Positions 46,774 to 58,928 of a DNA stretch of 64,000 nt are shown here, one piece after another (the first letter of the stretch is position 1; each line of letters opens with the position of its first letter). The stretch comes from Calonectria ilicicola. Taxonomy: Eukaryota > Ascomycota > Sordariomycetes > Hypocreales > Nectriaceae. The DNA is taken from the NCBI GenBank assembly GCA_020809705.1, contig CP085834.1, positions 62,001 through 126,000 on the forward strand, in the 5' to 3' direction. The position numbers and the translations under genes are program-made. The notes under the pieces were generated by a model. That model saw nothing but the letters and a program-made list of their open reading frames with translations, had not been told where the DNA came from and did no database searches.

Positions 46774-49700
46774 ATAATGTCTTCCCTTTATTAGTCTTGT
46801 TCTTAAGATTAGTATAATGGGTTGTGGTGGTTTTTTTATATATATTATTTAAACTTAGATTTATAATTATTTTATTATACTAATATTATATTAGATAAGG
46901 TAATAAAAATATCTTCTATTTATAAGAATTATAAAATTAAAGGTTTTATTAATTATATTAATCTTTTTAAGATATTTATTATAGTTTATATATATTATAT
47001 AAGTGCTAGCCTTTTTTATATAATAAATAAAGAATTAATTTATTATTTTAAGTATATTTAAAGTTATAAAAGTTATAATTATATAAATATAAAGAGTATA
47101 GCTTATATATGTTTTTATTATACCTTATCTAGCTAATTTAATATATTAATAATAATAGTTCTTTATATTATTAAAGAAAAGAAAAATTATATTAATAATA
47201 TTTAAAAATATAAAGTAAATTAAACTTATTATATACTTTTTTAAAGGCTTTTTAAAAGATTATCTTAAAAACCTAATTTTAAATAATAATAATATTTACT
47301 AAATTAAAGTGCTTAAAGAAGTTAAAGGATAATCTAGAAAAGTAAGGTATTAGAGCAATAGAGATAGTAGAGGCTAAGATTGTAGTAGAGGAAGGCCCTT
47401 TTTTAAAAGTAATATTAATATTATATATTATTAATATTAATCTTTTTTCTTATTTATTAAAAGAATACTTCTAGTATTTTTAAATAATATATAAGATATT
47501 TAATAGATTCTTAGATTATTTTTTTATAATTTTTTTATTTAATTTTAAATTTTCTATTTTTCTTTTTCTTTATAATATCTTTTTAATTTTCTATTAATCT
47601 TCTAGATTTTCTATTTATAGTTTATATTTAGGTTCTATATTTACCTAGATACCCTTACCTAGTTCTAATAGTAAGATATAGAAGATAAGGTGGACTTTAA
47701 TATTATTTAAGAGATTAAGCTTATAATTATTTTTTGATATTTTTTTTTATTAGGTATAATTTAATTTATATAAAGTTAATTTTTTTATTTTATTTTTTTA
47801 TTATAAGATTTTTTATTATTAAGTAGATTATATCTTCTTTTAAGAAGGATAATCTTTTTAGCTTTTTTAGATTATAATATCTTTTTATTATATTATAAAT
47901 AAACTTAAGTTTTATTTTTATTTCTTTATATAGTTTTCTTAAATTATTTAATTTAATTATAGCTTTTATTAGTATTATTTTAATACTATAATTATAAAAT
48001 ATATTATATATTAATTATATAATAGGTAATTTTTCTATTTAATTAGTTTACTTATAGTTAATATAGTATTATAAATATTACTTAATTTCTTGGTTTTAGT
48101 ATTTAGTTTATCTGTCTATTTGGGAATAGAAGGTTATACTTAGTTTATAGTTTAACTTTATTAAGGATATTAGGCTTTACTAAAATTTAAATATAAATAA
48201 TTATTCTTTATTTAAAATAATTTTAATTAATAGTTTATATATAATAATTATATTTTAAAAGAAAAAATAAATAAATTATTTTTCTTTTATTACTTTATTA
48301 TAAAGAAGATAATATACTATTTTTATAAAGTAATCTATAATAATAAAAATACTATTATAATATACTTCTATAGTAAGATCTATTAATAAAAGGAGGTTAA
48401 TAATAAAGTCTATTATAATTAAGTTTTATAATTATTATATGATAGGGGATGGTTATAATAATCTATATAGTTTATATCTTGGTTTTTAAAGTATTAATAT
48501 AGGTTATATTCCTTATATACTTATTTAATTTTCTTTTTCATTTTATTAAAAAAAATGTCTATTTAACTTATTTAAGGGTTTTATTAATATCTTTATAATT
48601 ATATAAAGGATATTTATAAATATCCTTTATTAACTCTATTTAGTATTTTTTTAATATTTATAAATAATTTATTTTTTTTTTTAAAAGTATTAGATTATAT
48701 TTTTTAATTTTTCTTAATAGTAGATTATCTTATTTTACTTATTATATTAGTATTTCTATAATAGTGGTTCTAATTACATACAGTAATCCTCTTATTCTTA
48801 TAATAATAATTATTTTTTTTATTTTTATTATTATTTTATTAATTAAGGTTTATTTTAGTTTTTTATTAGTATTATAGATTAATAGTTTTTTTTATGTTTT
48901 TAGTTTTTTTATATTATAGTTAGATTAGCAGCTAATTATATTAACATAGCTATTCTTAGTTCCTTTAATATAAATAATTTAATAGTTAAATTTAGATAGG
49001 TATTCTATATATTGTAATTGCCTTCTATTGAGTTTTTAAGTAATTATAAAGTAAATAATATTTTTATAATTAATATATATTATAATTTTATAATTACTTT
49101 TTAAAAGGTATTATTAGAATTCTTTAAAAGTATTAATAATAATAAGGAATTCTTTATTATAGATAAGGTAATTTAACTTAGGGCTATATAACTTATATAA
49201 GTAGAATACTATAGGATATAGGTTTTCTTTTTTATTTTATTATCTGATCTAGGCCCCTAGGGTAAAGTCCGATATATTAGTTTCTAGCTCTATAGGCTTA
49301 TTAGGATTAAATATTGTAAGAATAGGTTCTTCTAAAATAGTATTTTTTATAACTTTAAATAATTATTATATTTTATTTTTTTATTAAAAGGTAATTTTTT
49401 TTTAATTAGCTCTATTATATTTAAAATGATTTTACTAAATCCCTTAATAAATCTTTAATAATAATTAGTAAATCTAAGGAAGGCTTATACTTCCTTTATA
49501 TTAATAGGTTCCTTCCAATCTTTTATTATAATAACTTTCTTTAGGTCTATATAAATTTTATTAGGGTTAATAATATATTCTAAAAATTCTACTTTTTAAA
49601 TATAGAATTTGCTTTTTTTAATTTAATTAAGAGTTTGGTGTCTTGGAGGGCTTTTAAGATCTTATAAATATATTCTTTATATTTTTCTTTATTTTTAAAG

Positions 49701-51888
49701 AAAATAAGAATATTATTTAGATAGTAAATAATAAAGATATTTAAGTGTTTTTATAATATATTAGTTATTATTTGTTAAAATAATATTAGTATATTTATAA
49801 ATTTAAAAAATATAATTAAATATTTAAATAATCTAAATTTTATTTAAAAAGTAGTTTTCTATTTATATTCTTCTTTAATATAAATAAGATTATATACTTT
49901 TTTAAAATCTAGTATAGTAAAGATATTAATTTTATAAAGATAATCCTTTATTTTATTAATTAATAATAATAAAGTATAATCTTTAATAATAATATTATTA
50001 AATTATTAATAATCTATAATAAGGTATAACTTTCTGTTTTTCTTAGATATAAATATAATAAGGTAATTAATTTTAGAGTTTAAAATATAAATATATCCCT
50101 TTTTAAGTATATTTTAAATATATTTCTTTAAGGTATTAAGCTTAATTTAATTAAAATTATAAATAGGGTAAAATTAGGTATTAGATCTATCCTTGAGGAT
50201 AATTTTATAATCTTACTAACTAAACTTAGGTAGTCTAGTATCTAATTCTTTTATAAAGAACTTTTTATAAATTTAGTATTATAAAGGTATATTATATAAT
50301 TTATTTATTTTTACTTTAGCTTTTATTTTTTAAGGCTTTTATTAATTTATTAAAATTATATTTTAAAGTAAATAATTATTTATTATTTTTACTTTTTTTA
50401 ATTATTTTTATATTTATATTTTATTTCTTTAAATAATAAAGATTCTCCTTTATTTATATTTTTTACTTAATTAAGGCTAGAAGTTCAAGATCTTTTATTA
50501 TATTTTATAAAAATATTATTAATTATATTATACTTTTTAAATATTTACATCTAGCTAGTATATTAATAAATATTAAGATTATATTAGTATAATTATAAAT
50601 ACCTTAAAATTAGATTATATTATTTAATATTAATAATATTAAAAATTATTTCTTAATTCTTTTTTTAATAAAGACTTTTAAGTAATTAATCTTTTTATTT
50701 ATAATATTATTATTATAATTAAAAGGGGTTCCTTTTATATTAATAATTTTATATAGATTAACTTTTATTATCTATAATAGCTAAAGTTAGTTAACTACTT
50801 AAGAATTTATATAGTTTTACTTAGCTCTACTATCTACTATAGTATTATACTACTTTCCTTTAATTCTTATTTTTATTTCTAATTATTATTAAGGTTGTTT
50901 TTTAATTATAAAGTATAAAGCTTTTTTAAGGAGTTCTTTTAATAACTCTAGAGATTATTATTCTAGCTATTTCTATTACTCTTTTATAAAAGGCTTTATT
51001 TATTTTTTAGTTTTATTTGGTATTAGGCTATTATTTTATTTATTATATAGATATTATATTTAAGATCTTAATATTTATTTTAAGGTAATTTATTATAATT
51101 AAGGAACTTAGGCTTACTTAGTTTTAATATAATAAACTAGTAGTAGGGGTTTCTTTCTATTATTTTATATTAGTTAAAATATTTTTTATAAGTATAATAA
51201 ATAATTATATCTTCTATTCTAATAAGGAAGTATATTATATATTATTTTTATTTTATATATTAAAAGTAGTTATAATTATAATAGTTTATTTATAAGATAT
51301 TCTTATATTTTTTATATATTATATTTAGTCTAGGATTATTCTCTTTATATTAAATAAATTAAGGATTATGGTTTTCTAGTTGTTATTTGCTTTATATAAG
51401 TAAGAAGACTTTATTTCTATTTTATAAAGATTTCTTAACTTATTAGGCTATTCTTTTAATATTAATTATTTATTTTTTATTTTTGTTTTTATTATAAGTA
51501 TAGGTATCTTATTATATTAGTGCTTTATTAGTATATATATCTAGGATGGATATAAGGATTTTTATCTTCTTAGCTTATTCTAACTATTTATAGGAAAGAT
51601 AGGATTGGCCTTCTTATTAAATTAATTATACTTTTTAAATAACTTTATTAATTTTTTATTATAAAGTAAGTTTTACCTTATATAATTTATAGTTTTCTAT
51701 ATATTGCTTAACTATAATAATTAATTTATATTTCTTAATAATAGCAAGAATAACTTTTCTTATAATATCCTTTTTTCCTTCTAATACTAGAATCTATTAA
51801 GTTTTTATAATATTAAGTTATTTTTATCCTTTTAATATAAGTTTAAATTAATTTCTTATTTTTAAGGAGCGGTATTTGAAGGATTTAT

Positions 51889-52028
51889 TGTTACGACCTG
51901 TGCAACCGGGCGCACGAGACCCTATTTAATAGCTGTTATCCGTACCTGTAATTGTAAGCATTGTGATTATTGACTTATCTTTTGGCCTGACGGGCTAATT
52001 GACGTAATGGGAAGTACGGATCCTTACA
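51889..52028. mobile_element. 140-bp LTR-like unit of normal GC, nested in the gypsy element
   Basis: It starts TGTTACGACCTGTGCAACCG and ends ATCCTTACA, with flanking five-base repeats TTTAT at 51884-51888 and 52029-52033. GC content is ordinary while the surrounding thousands of bases are A/T. A related unit lies at 60060-60202 (both carry CCTGTAATTG.AAGCATTG.GATTATT). Most likely a solo LTR of a small retroelement, or a TRIM, inserted into the gag side of the gypsy copy. Confidence 0.7.
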
Positions 52029-52961
52029 TTTATATCCTTTCTTTCTATAATTAAAGTAGATAATCTTACTTTTATTATATTTCTAGATAGTGTTAAGTTC
52101 TATTAGTTCTAAATAAGTCTTATATATAATACTTTATTATTTATTTTAGGTTTTTTTTTATTTAGGATATATAGATTTTTATTATCTTAGATATATTTTT
52201 TATATTAATTAAATTATCTTTTATTAATTTTAATAATACTTTTAATATATTTTAAAAGTTTTTTTAATTAATTTTCTTTATAGATTTTATTCTTAATTTT
52301 ACTTTTTAAATTTTTATAATAAAGTTTTATTAATATATTATTATCTTAGATTATTTATATTATAATTTTTTTAAACTTAATTAAATATTAATTATAAGAT
52401 TTTATTTATTTAAATTTATATAATTAATTTATAATTTATTATTTTATATCAATTATACTAAAATTATCTTTAATAATAATTTTAAAATATTCCTAATCTC
52501 TAAAGATCTCTTAGATCTCTTTATTTTAATTAATATTATCCTTATTTTCTAAATAATCTCTTATAATAGATTCAAACTATACTTTTATATCCTTTTAAAA
52601 GAGGGTTTTGGTATATAGTACCTAGGCTTTAGAGATTATAAGTCATATTAGGAAAAAGCAGAAGTATCCCTTTATTTAGGTAAGGAAGGGGACTATATTG
52701 GCAGCCTTTCCTAGAAAGGGCTCTAGGACCAGAGGTCTTAGAATTTCACTAATATCTTTACCCTTATTTCTTTTAACTATAGTGGTTTTAGTTTTTTTAC
52801 TTTAAGTTATATTTATATATTTATAAGTTTCTTCTTAATTTATTATAATTTTATAATTAATTTAGTATTATTAAAAGAAGTAATAGTAATAAGATTCTTT
52901 TTAAATATTATTATTATTTAATTATTAATATAAGTAATTAATTAAATAAAAGCTTTTAATA

Positions 52962-53351
52962 TATAATAATCTAATTAATTTCCAACTTAATAAACTAATT
53001 AAAATAAAAGATTTATTATTAATAAAATAATTAAATATATTATAATAAATAAAATAATAAAAGTATTATATTAGGTAATAGTTAATTATAATTAAAGTAA
53101 TCAAGTTATATTAAAAGTTAATTAATTTTATTCTTTATAATAAGATCTAATCTATCTATATATTATTATCCTATTTTAGTATATATGGTGTACTTAGTAT
53201 ACTAGGTATAATACCTTTTATACTTATTATAATAATTATTCTTATTATTTCTTATTTAATTAGTTGTATGTAATTATAGGGTAGCTGGTTTTTTATAGGG
53301 TGTGGCATTCTGCTATCTTAGACCGCCCTGGGTATGATATAGGTCGTAACA
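52962..53351 (-). repeat. 5' LTR of the gypsy element
   Basis: 390 bp. The minus-strand start TGTTACGACCTATATCATAC is little mutated, while the inner end (plus strand TATAATAATCTAATTAATTT) is the C/G-to-T/A version of TGTAACGGTCTGGTTAATTC. Confidence 0.85.
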
Positions 53352-54480
53352 ATAGGATTTATAAATAATAATAGATTAATAATAAAATCTATTATAATTA
53401 ACTTTTATAATCTTAAAGTAATTAAAATAAGTTATAATTTATTATATAATTTATATTATAATAATTTTATTTATTAATAAAGTAAATATTACTTAATAAT
53501 AGCTTTTACCTTCTTTTTTATATAATTAAAAAAAATATCTATCTAATTTATTTAAAAATTTTATTAATTTCTTTATATTTATTAAGTAAATATTTATAAA
53601 TCTTATAAATTAAATTATTTTATAATTTATTTAAAATTTATAATTAAATTATTTATTCTTTTTTTAAAAATATTTTATTATATTTCTTAATTTTTTATAA
53701 TAATAAATTATCTTATTTTATAATTGTTAGAGGTTATAATACAGTGGAAGGTAAAAAGGGATAAGCTTATAATTAAGCCTAGTAAATAAGTATATATTAT
53801 ATTTTTTATTTTAGAGGGGCTATATGTTATATATATAGATGAATATTTCCTTTATTAATTAGCAATTTCAATATTTTAATTTTTAAGCAATTATATTATA
53901 AATCAATGATTTATAAGCCTTTTATATTATAAATCAATGATTTATAAGTCTTTTATATTATAAATCAATGGATTTATAATCATTTATTATAAATCAAAAT
54001 ATTTAGTTTTTCTATACAGTATATATAGTATTGTTAATACTATATTAGCTTATAATAATAAGAAAAATTCAGCTATTTAATAGTTTAACTTTTATCTTTA
54101 AAAGTTTAATATTTAGAGAGTTATTTTAGCTTATTATATTTATTCTATAAGTTTTTATTTAACAATAATATAAATACTTAATATTAAAGAACTATAGCTT
54201 TTTATAAATATTTAATATAATATAATTATTATTTATTAAGTTTTTATATAATTATAAAATAGAAGATATTTTTATAATTAATAAATATTATAATTTTATA
54301 TTAATTTTTAAAAAGTATTATTAGAATATTTTAAAAATATTAATAATAATTAAAAACTTTTTATTATAAATAAGGTAATTAAATTCTATTTTTTATAATT
54401 TATATAAGTAAAATATAATATAATATAATTTTAAAATCTATTAAATTAATAAACTAAGCTTAAATATTAATATAAAAATA
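53352..54480 (-). mobile_element. older Ty3/gypsy copy, right part of the split element
   Basis: Continues the alignment broken at 46384: 53357-53720 and 54165-54480 match about 48366-49250 of the complete element. It is interrupted a second time by the family B solo LTR at 53725-54164. Confidence 0.6.
53725..54164 (+). repeat. solo LTR, family B, with internal tandem repeats
   Basis: Starts TGTTAGAGGTTATAATACAG and ends TTTATTTAACA, with flanking ATAAT on both sides (53720-53724, 54165-54169; weak evidence because of low complexity). An ATTATAAATCAATGATTTATAA unit is repeated about three times near 53893-53990. An inverted, shorter relative is at 34600-34810. Confidence 0.6.
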
Positions 54481-54605
54481 TAATTTAAAATTACCTAAAC
54501 CCTAAAATATAATTAAAAAATATTTGAAAAATTAAAAATAAAAAACTTATATATAAGATCAACCTAATAAATCTTAAAAATAAAACTAATAAAAAGAGAA
54601 TATTA

Positions 54606-54999
54606 TATTATAATCTATAACATACCTAAGCAATTAATAATAATAGAACTAATACTTACTTACCCTATAACCCTATATTAACTAATAAAAAAGCACTTAT
54701 AAATAATTACTTATAACATTAATAATCAATTTATAATCATTATCTCAATTACTAATATATTAAATAAAATTAATATAATAAATACTTATTAAATAATAGT
54801 ATATAAATAAATTAAAATCTATCCTTATAACTAATACTAACTAACTTTTAATATAACTTAATTACCTTAAACACAATTAACTATTACCTAATATAATACT
54901 ATAATTATTCTATTATTATAATACATCTAACCATCCTACCAATATTAACCTTTCGCTCTAATTAGTTCACCTAGTTAGGAAATTGACCAGATTATTATA
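54606..54999 (+). repeat. gypsy-family solo LTR in opposite orientation
   Basis: 394 bp. The plus-strand start TATTATAATCTATAACATAC is the RIP-type version of TGTTACGACCTATATCATAC, and the end GACCAGATTATTATA corresponds to GACCAGACCGTTACA. No clear TSD. A further related LTR-like tail ends with GAACTGTTACA near 55577. Confidence 0.6.
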
Positions 55000-56184
55000 A
55001 TAAGAATATAAAATAAAAGTAATAAAATCTTATAATAATATTAAATTTACTTATACCTTAATATATACTATATTACTTGTTTTTTTAATTATAAGAAAAA
55101 ATTAGTCTTAATAAAAAATTAAAAGATAAATAGAAAAAGATAATCTATTTAATACTTTAAATATATAGTCTTAAGAATAAAATTTTTAAAGAGAAGATAT
55201 TATATCATAATCTAAATTAATTTAATTACTTAGAAGTTAAATTATAATATTAATAAAAGCTTAAATAAAGTTTATTTTTAATTTTAATAAGATTAATAAT
55301 AATTTATTTTTTTAATTAAAAAATAATTTAAGAAATTATTTTAATTAATTAAAGCTATTTTAATTTATTAAAACTACTTTAAATTATTAGAATTAGTATA
55401 TTTACTTAGTATATAAGATTTATAAAAATTATAATTATTAAGGCTTAATTTAGCTTTTAATATAACTTGGTTACCTTTAATTAATCTATTTAACTAATTG
55501 ATTTATTATTAGATATAATAATCTTTCTTTGTTACTTAAACCGGGGTGCCTGATTTTATCTAGGAACATGAACTGTTACAATTTATTATAAAAATATTAT
55601 AAAAAATTATTAAATTAATTTAAAAATTATATATTTTATTTAAATAATTTTAATAAATATAAATCCTTTAATTTTAATATTCTAATAATATTTAAAAAAA
55701 AATTAAAAATTTAATATTAATTAATATATATATTAAAATTTTAAAAATTAATTAGCTTTTATATAAAAATATATATATTATATTTTAAAAATATATATTT
55801 AATAACTTCTTTTTTAAAATATATTAAACTAATTCTTTCTTTTAAATAAATAATAATTTTTATATTATTTTATAATTTATATATATATTTTTTAAATTAT
55901 TCTTTTAATTTTATATTATAAACTTTAAAATCTTATATTTTTTTAAAAATATTTAAATTTTCTACTTTTAAATAAATTTTTTTAAAATTTTAATTAATAT
56001 ATTTTCTTTAATAAAATTTAATTTAATTATTATAAAATTTTAAATTAATTTAAATAAAAAATAATAATACTATTAAGAAGTATTCAATATTAAATTACAC
56101 AATCACATCGCAAGGTTAGTACACGAAAACCCCGGTCGCGCGGTGTGGTGGGGTGGCACGTTAGAGCTTTTCCGTCCCTAATTA

Positions 56185-56327
56185 TCCCTTTAAGTGCTGT
56201 AAGCCTCCACCCTGGTTAGTCACATAATAGGCAGCGAATTAGAAGATACAACAACAACCAGCGTATCTTTTAATTCACTTCCCGTCATGTGACTTACCAG
56301 GGTGGAGGCTTACCGCACTTAAAGGGA
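56185..56327. mobile_element. hairpin MITE with TA target duplication
   Basis: 143 bp. Left arm TCCCTTTAAGTGCTGTAAGC... and right arm ...GCTTACCGCACTTAAAGGGA are inverted copies over about 43 bp, with flanking TA at 56183-56184 and 56328-56329. The inner part (GAATTAGAAGATAC / GTATCTTTTAATTC) also pairs, so nearly the whole unit folds. Confidence 0.7.
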
Positions 56328-56605
56328 TAGGGTATGATAACCGATTTTTAGAGTGTTAAGTTGATCTCGGTGGCGGCTACGCAGGTGCAGTTATAGTGCG
56401 CTAGGGCTCTGTCAGAGTCTCAGATAGAGATCTTTTGATAGGGTATGTTTAATTCTACTGGCCGAGTTCTCAAGAAACCGAAAAGAAAATAAGGGTTACG
56501 CTTTTCTTTGTGATGATTAATCCAAGGCTAGTAATTCTGTATGGCATAAGACAATCAAGCCTACCCAAGCACGTACGTGCAATTCTACAAGGCTGTCAAT
56601 GGGCA

Positions 56606-57691
56606 TCAAAAATGACTAGTCGACTTGATTTTGAATTTCATAAGTAGGACTAGTTCAAGCTCCCTGAGATCCCTCATGCTATTCTCCATCTTCCCGGGCG
56701 AAGCATCTGCCAAATGATAGCCGCCGATGATGGAGTGGATGGGGCTACTGCCAATCTCCTTTGCATTTTTGGCGATGTGGATCAAGCCAGCGTGACTGCA
56801 GCCTGTGAAGATGACCAAGCCCTTGCCTAGTTCTTACGGTTAGTCTTGAATATGTCTTAATTCGAGAGATGGAAACGCACCCTTGATCTTGCACATGACA
56901 TAGCGTTCCTCCATGATCAACTCATCAGTGGTCCATTCTCCAGTCTGGGCACTATATCTGATACCACCGGGAATGCCGCCTTCGTAGGAAGTCTCACGCG
57001 GAATATCACCGGAGATAAAAAAACATGTCGTCTAACACTGTGCATGATTTGTCAGTAGTCTCAATCTTTCCCCCAGCATTTTAAATTTTCTGGAGAGTTG
57101 GGTCCGGCTCGAGGGACACGGGAACATCAAACATCACGCCGCGATAATCCGGCCTGTTGGGGGGTAGGGCGACCATAACTCGACTGCCGTCTACCGCCTT
57201 ACCACTATTGATCAGTCGAATAGCAGAAAGCAACCCTCCCGAGTGGTCGCGGTGCCAATGAGAAAGTGCGATAGTTCCCACATTATCCATCGGAAGTCTC
57301 AGTCGTTTTGCGTTCCTTTCGAATACATCTTCCTCGGGCCCAGCGTCAAAAAGCAGCGTACGGCTCACGCCATCTTTCGTTGCCGTCTGAGTTCTAATAA
57401 GTTTCAAGTGCGCTTGCTACCTGGGAACATCGTGCTTACAATAAACAAAGAGCGGCCATGCGCACCGCAGCAGATGTTTCGCATTGGCATCTCAAGCTTG
57501 GCTCCGCCTCGGGCCGCGGGATCGGGGACGGGACTGAGGGGTACTCCAGCAAACGATTGCGTGTGCTTGACCAGAGGATTCGGGCTTGGAGAAATCTGAT
57601 CGATCCCATCATTAACTAGCACATGTATCTCAAGGCTGTCGACCTCGGCGAGGTTCAGCTTCGCTGCTTGGTCGATCGATGTCATTGTCAC
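56606..57691 (-). pseudogene. metallo-beta-lactamase-fold hydrolase, broken
   Basis: From ATG 57691 exon 1 gives MTMTSIDQAAKLNLAEVD and LEIHVLVNDGIDQ. A phase-0 intron (about 57439-57372, acceptor CTCAG) leads to LLFDAGPEEDVFERNA and the metal site ALSHWHRDHSGGLL (HxHxDH). Then three faults follow. TAA at 57081-57083 sits where relatives continue (LQKI stop NAGGK). A run of seven T (57017-57023 on the plus strand, as A) shifts the frame in LDDMFF before SGDIPRETSYEGGIPGG. The end diverges after ENSMRDLREL, losing the last part of the fold. Third and last metal His are still seen in TGCSHAGL and GGYHLAD. Resembles the DHPPS-like MBL group. It lies 500 bp from the AT block, consistent with RIP leakage plus decay. 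Confidence 0.75.
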
Positions 57692-58928
57692 AAAGATGTG
57701 TTGGTTGGTGTGTGGTGTGAGGAAGGTGACAAGTCAAAGGCCCTTGGCCCATACTAGAGGTTCCCCCTTTAATATTCTTCAGACCGACTCTGAAGCCTTT
57801 GGCATCGCGCCACTTCGCCAAGGGTTGGTTGGTTGAGTACTGACGGGAAAAGAAAAATCAATCGCCGAATAAATCAAATCGGCGAATCCAATAGCGTAAG
57901 AATATGGATTCAAATTGTCTGCTTACAAAAGTGATGGCCTTGGCTAAGCTCCAATGGGAATCGGACTTTGTCGGACTTGTTACAAGTTCGACAGAACGCT
58001 TCTGTTCTTCCTCATTCCAAATTAGTCTCCTTCGCCTGACCACACATCGTATAAAACCTGGTGCCTGATACAGGAGCTTTCTGCCTCACACGAAGGCACT
58101 AACTGTCTTGCAGATGAGGACAATATTCATGTTTCGGATTTGTGCCCGAGACGTGCCGTTTGATGCCTTACGCGAAGGTTGTGTGTGGAGCATTAGGGGC
58201 TGTGCAATTGCCTGTGGCTTGGCACTGGTGGACGGATGGATACCTTTGAATGTGCGTAGGCTACTTTAGGAGGGAAATAAAGTACCGGGCATAAATGGCT
58301 GTCCTCATTGGCACAAAAATTAGCGTGGTACCCGCCTGCTGCATTCGCACATTCAAAGGGATGCAATGACAGTACTGAGCCCCAACAGCTCCAAATGCCA
58401 CGACATTAGCCTAAACTCTGTTAGCCACACCCACAGAAGAAAGGAATGCAGCTCCAGAATGTCAACAACGAAGTTTCTGCCAAGCCCTGGCAAATTGTGA
58501 GACAGCCACAATAATAAGCGCAACCACAGGAGCACAAATTTGTTAGTGAACAGATGTCAGCGACCAAACATATAAATTTCTTTTTGAGCGTATGCCTAGC
58601 TTCAATGTATGGGAGAAGTGTCTTTATTGAGTCACGAGATCATTTCCAAGAATCAAGTGCTTAGAGAGTCCATACACACAGAACACCTGACTGTTCCGAT
58701 CCATGCACACTCCGGACGCGCAAGGTCCCAAAAAGGCTAGAGCTATCGAAAGAGCGCAATCCCAAGTTGCTCCTCATTAATTACTGGTGGAGCCCGTGCT
58801 GGTTTATTAAACACGAGGCACGAGCGTCATGAATTTCTGTCCAGATATTTCCCTGACAGTAGTACACTCACTTTTAATCACCAAGAGCCCAGGCATATTG
58901 TCAAGTCCTGATTACCAGAAGCTGAGCT
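57692..58928. other. intergenic with a dispersed repeat (58075-58235)
   Basis: No supported gene. The stretch 58075-58235 is the second copy of the dispersed repeat described at 40866-41020. A minus-strand frame starting MVRRRRLIWNEEEQ (57858-58043) is protein-like but short and unsupported. Confidence 0.45.

Larger units (their letters stand above)
46385..53351 (-). mobile_element. complete Ty3/gypsy LTR retrotransposon (RIP-inactivated)
   Basis: 6967 bp bounded by matching LTRs: 46385-46773 (3' LTR) and 52962-53351 (5' LTR, about 390 bp). Read on the minus strand they begin TGTTACGACC and end with the mutated form of CCGTTACA. Five-base target duplications ATAGG flank it (46380-46384 and 53352-53356). 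On the minus strand at about 50130-49650 the reverse transcriptase is recognisable despite stops: an IIDY block, IIIKDYTLLLLINKIKDYL, ILDFKKVYNLIYIKEEYK and a YLNNILIF relic of the YxDD box. RNase H and integrase relics follow down to about 47.8 kb, then the gag side lies above 50.5 kb. Domain order (RT before INT) is Ty3/gypsy. Coding capacity is lost. Confidence 0.88.
41270..56095. repeat. AT-rich, RIP-like repeat block 2
   Basis: About 14.8 kb of A/T-dominated sequence made of nested, decayed transposons (listed separately). It ends sharply at about 56095, where GC-normal DNA (CACATCGCAAGGTTAGTACAC) resumes. No intact gene is seen. Short islands with C and G remain at element tips and at 51889-52028. 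Confidence 0.85.

Noticed and set aside
30170..56095. AT blocks as a centromere or mitochondrial DNA insertion
   Set aside because: They are made of recognisable RIP-mutated transposons with TSDs, and normal genes lie between them; no mitochondrial genes are seen.
58353..58535. Leu/Trp-rich 60-codon minus-strand frame
   Set aside because: Hydrophobic by chance; no start context or homologous pattern.
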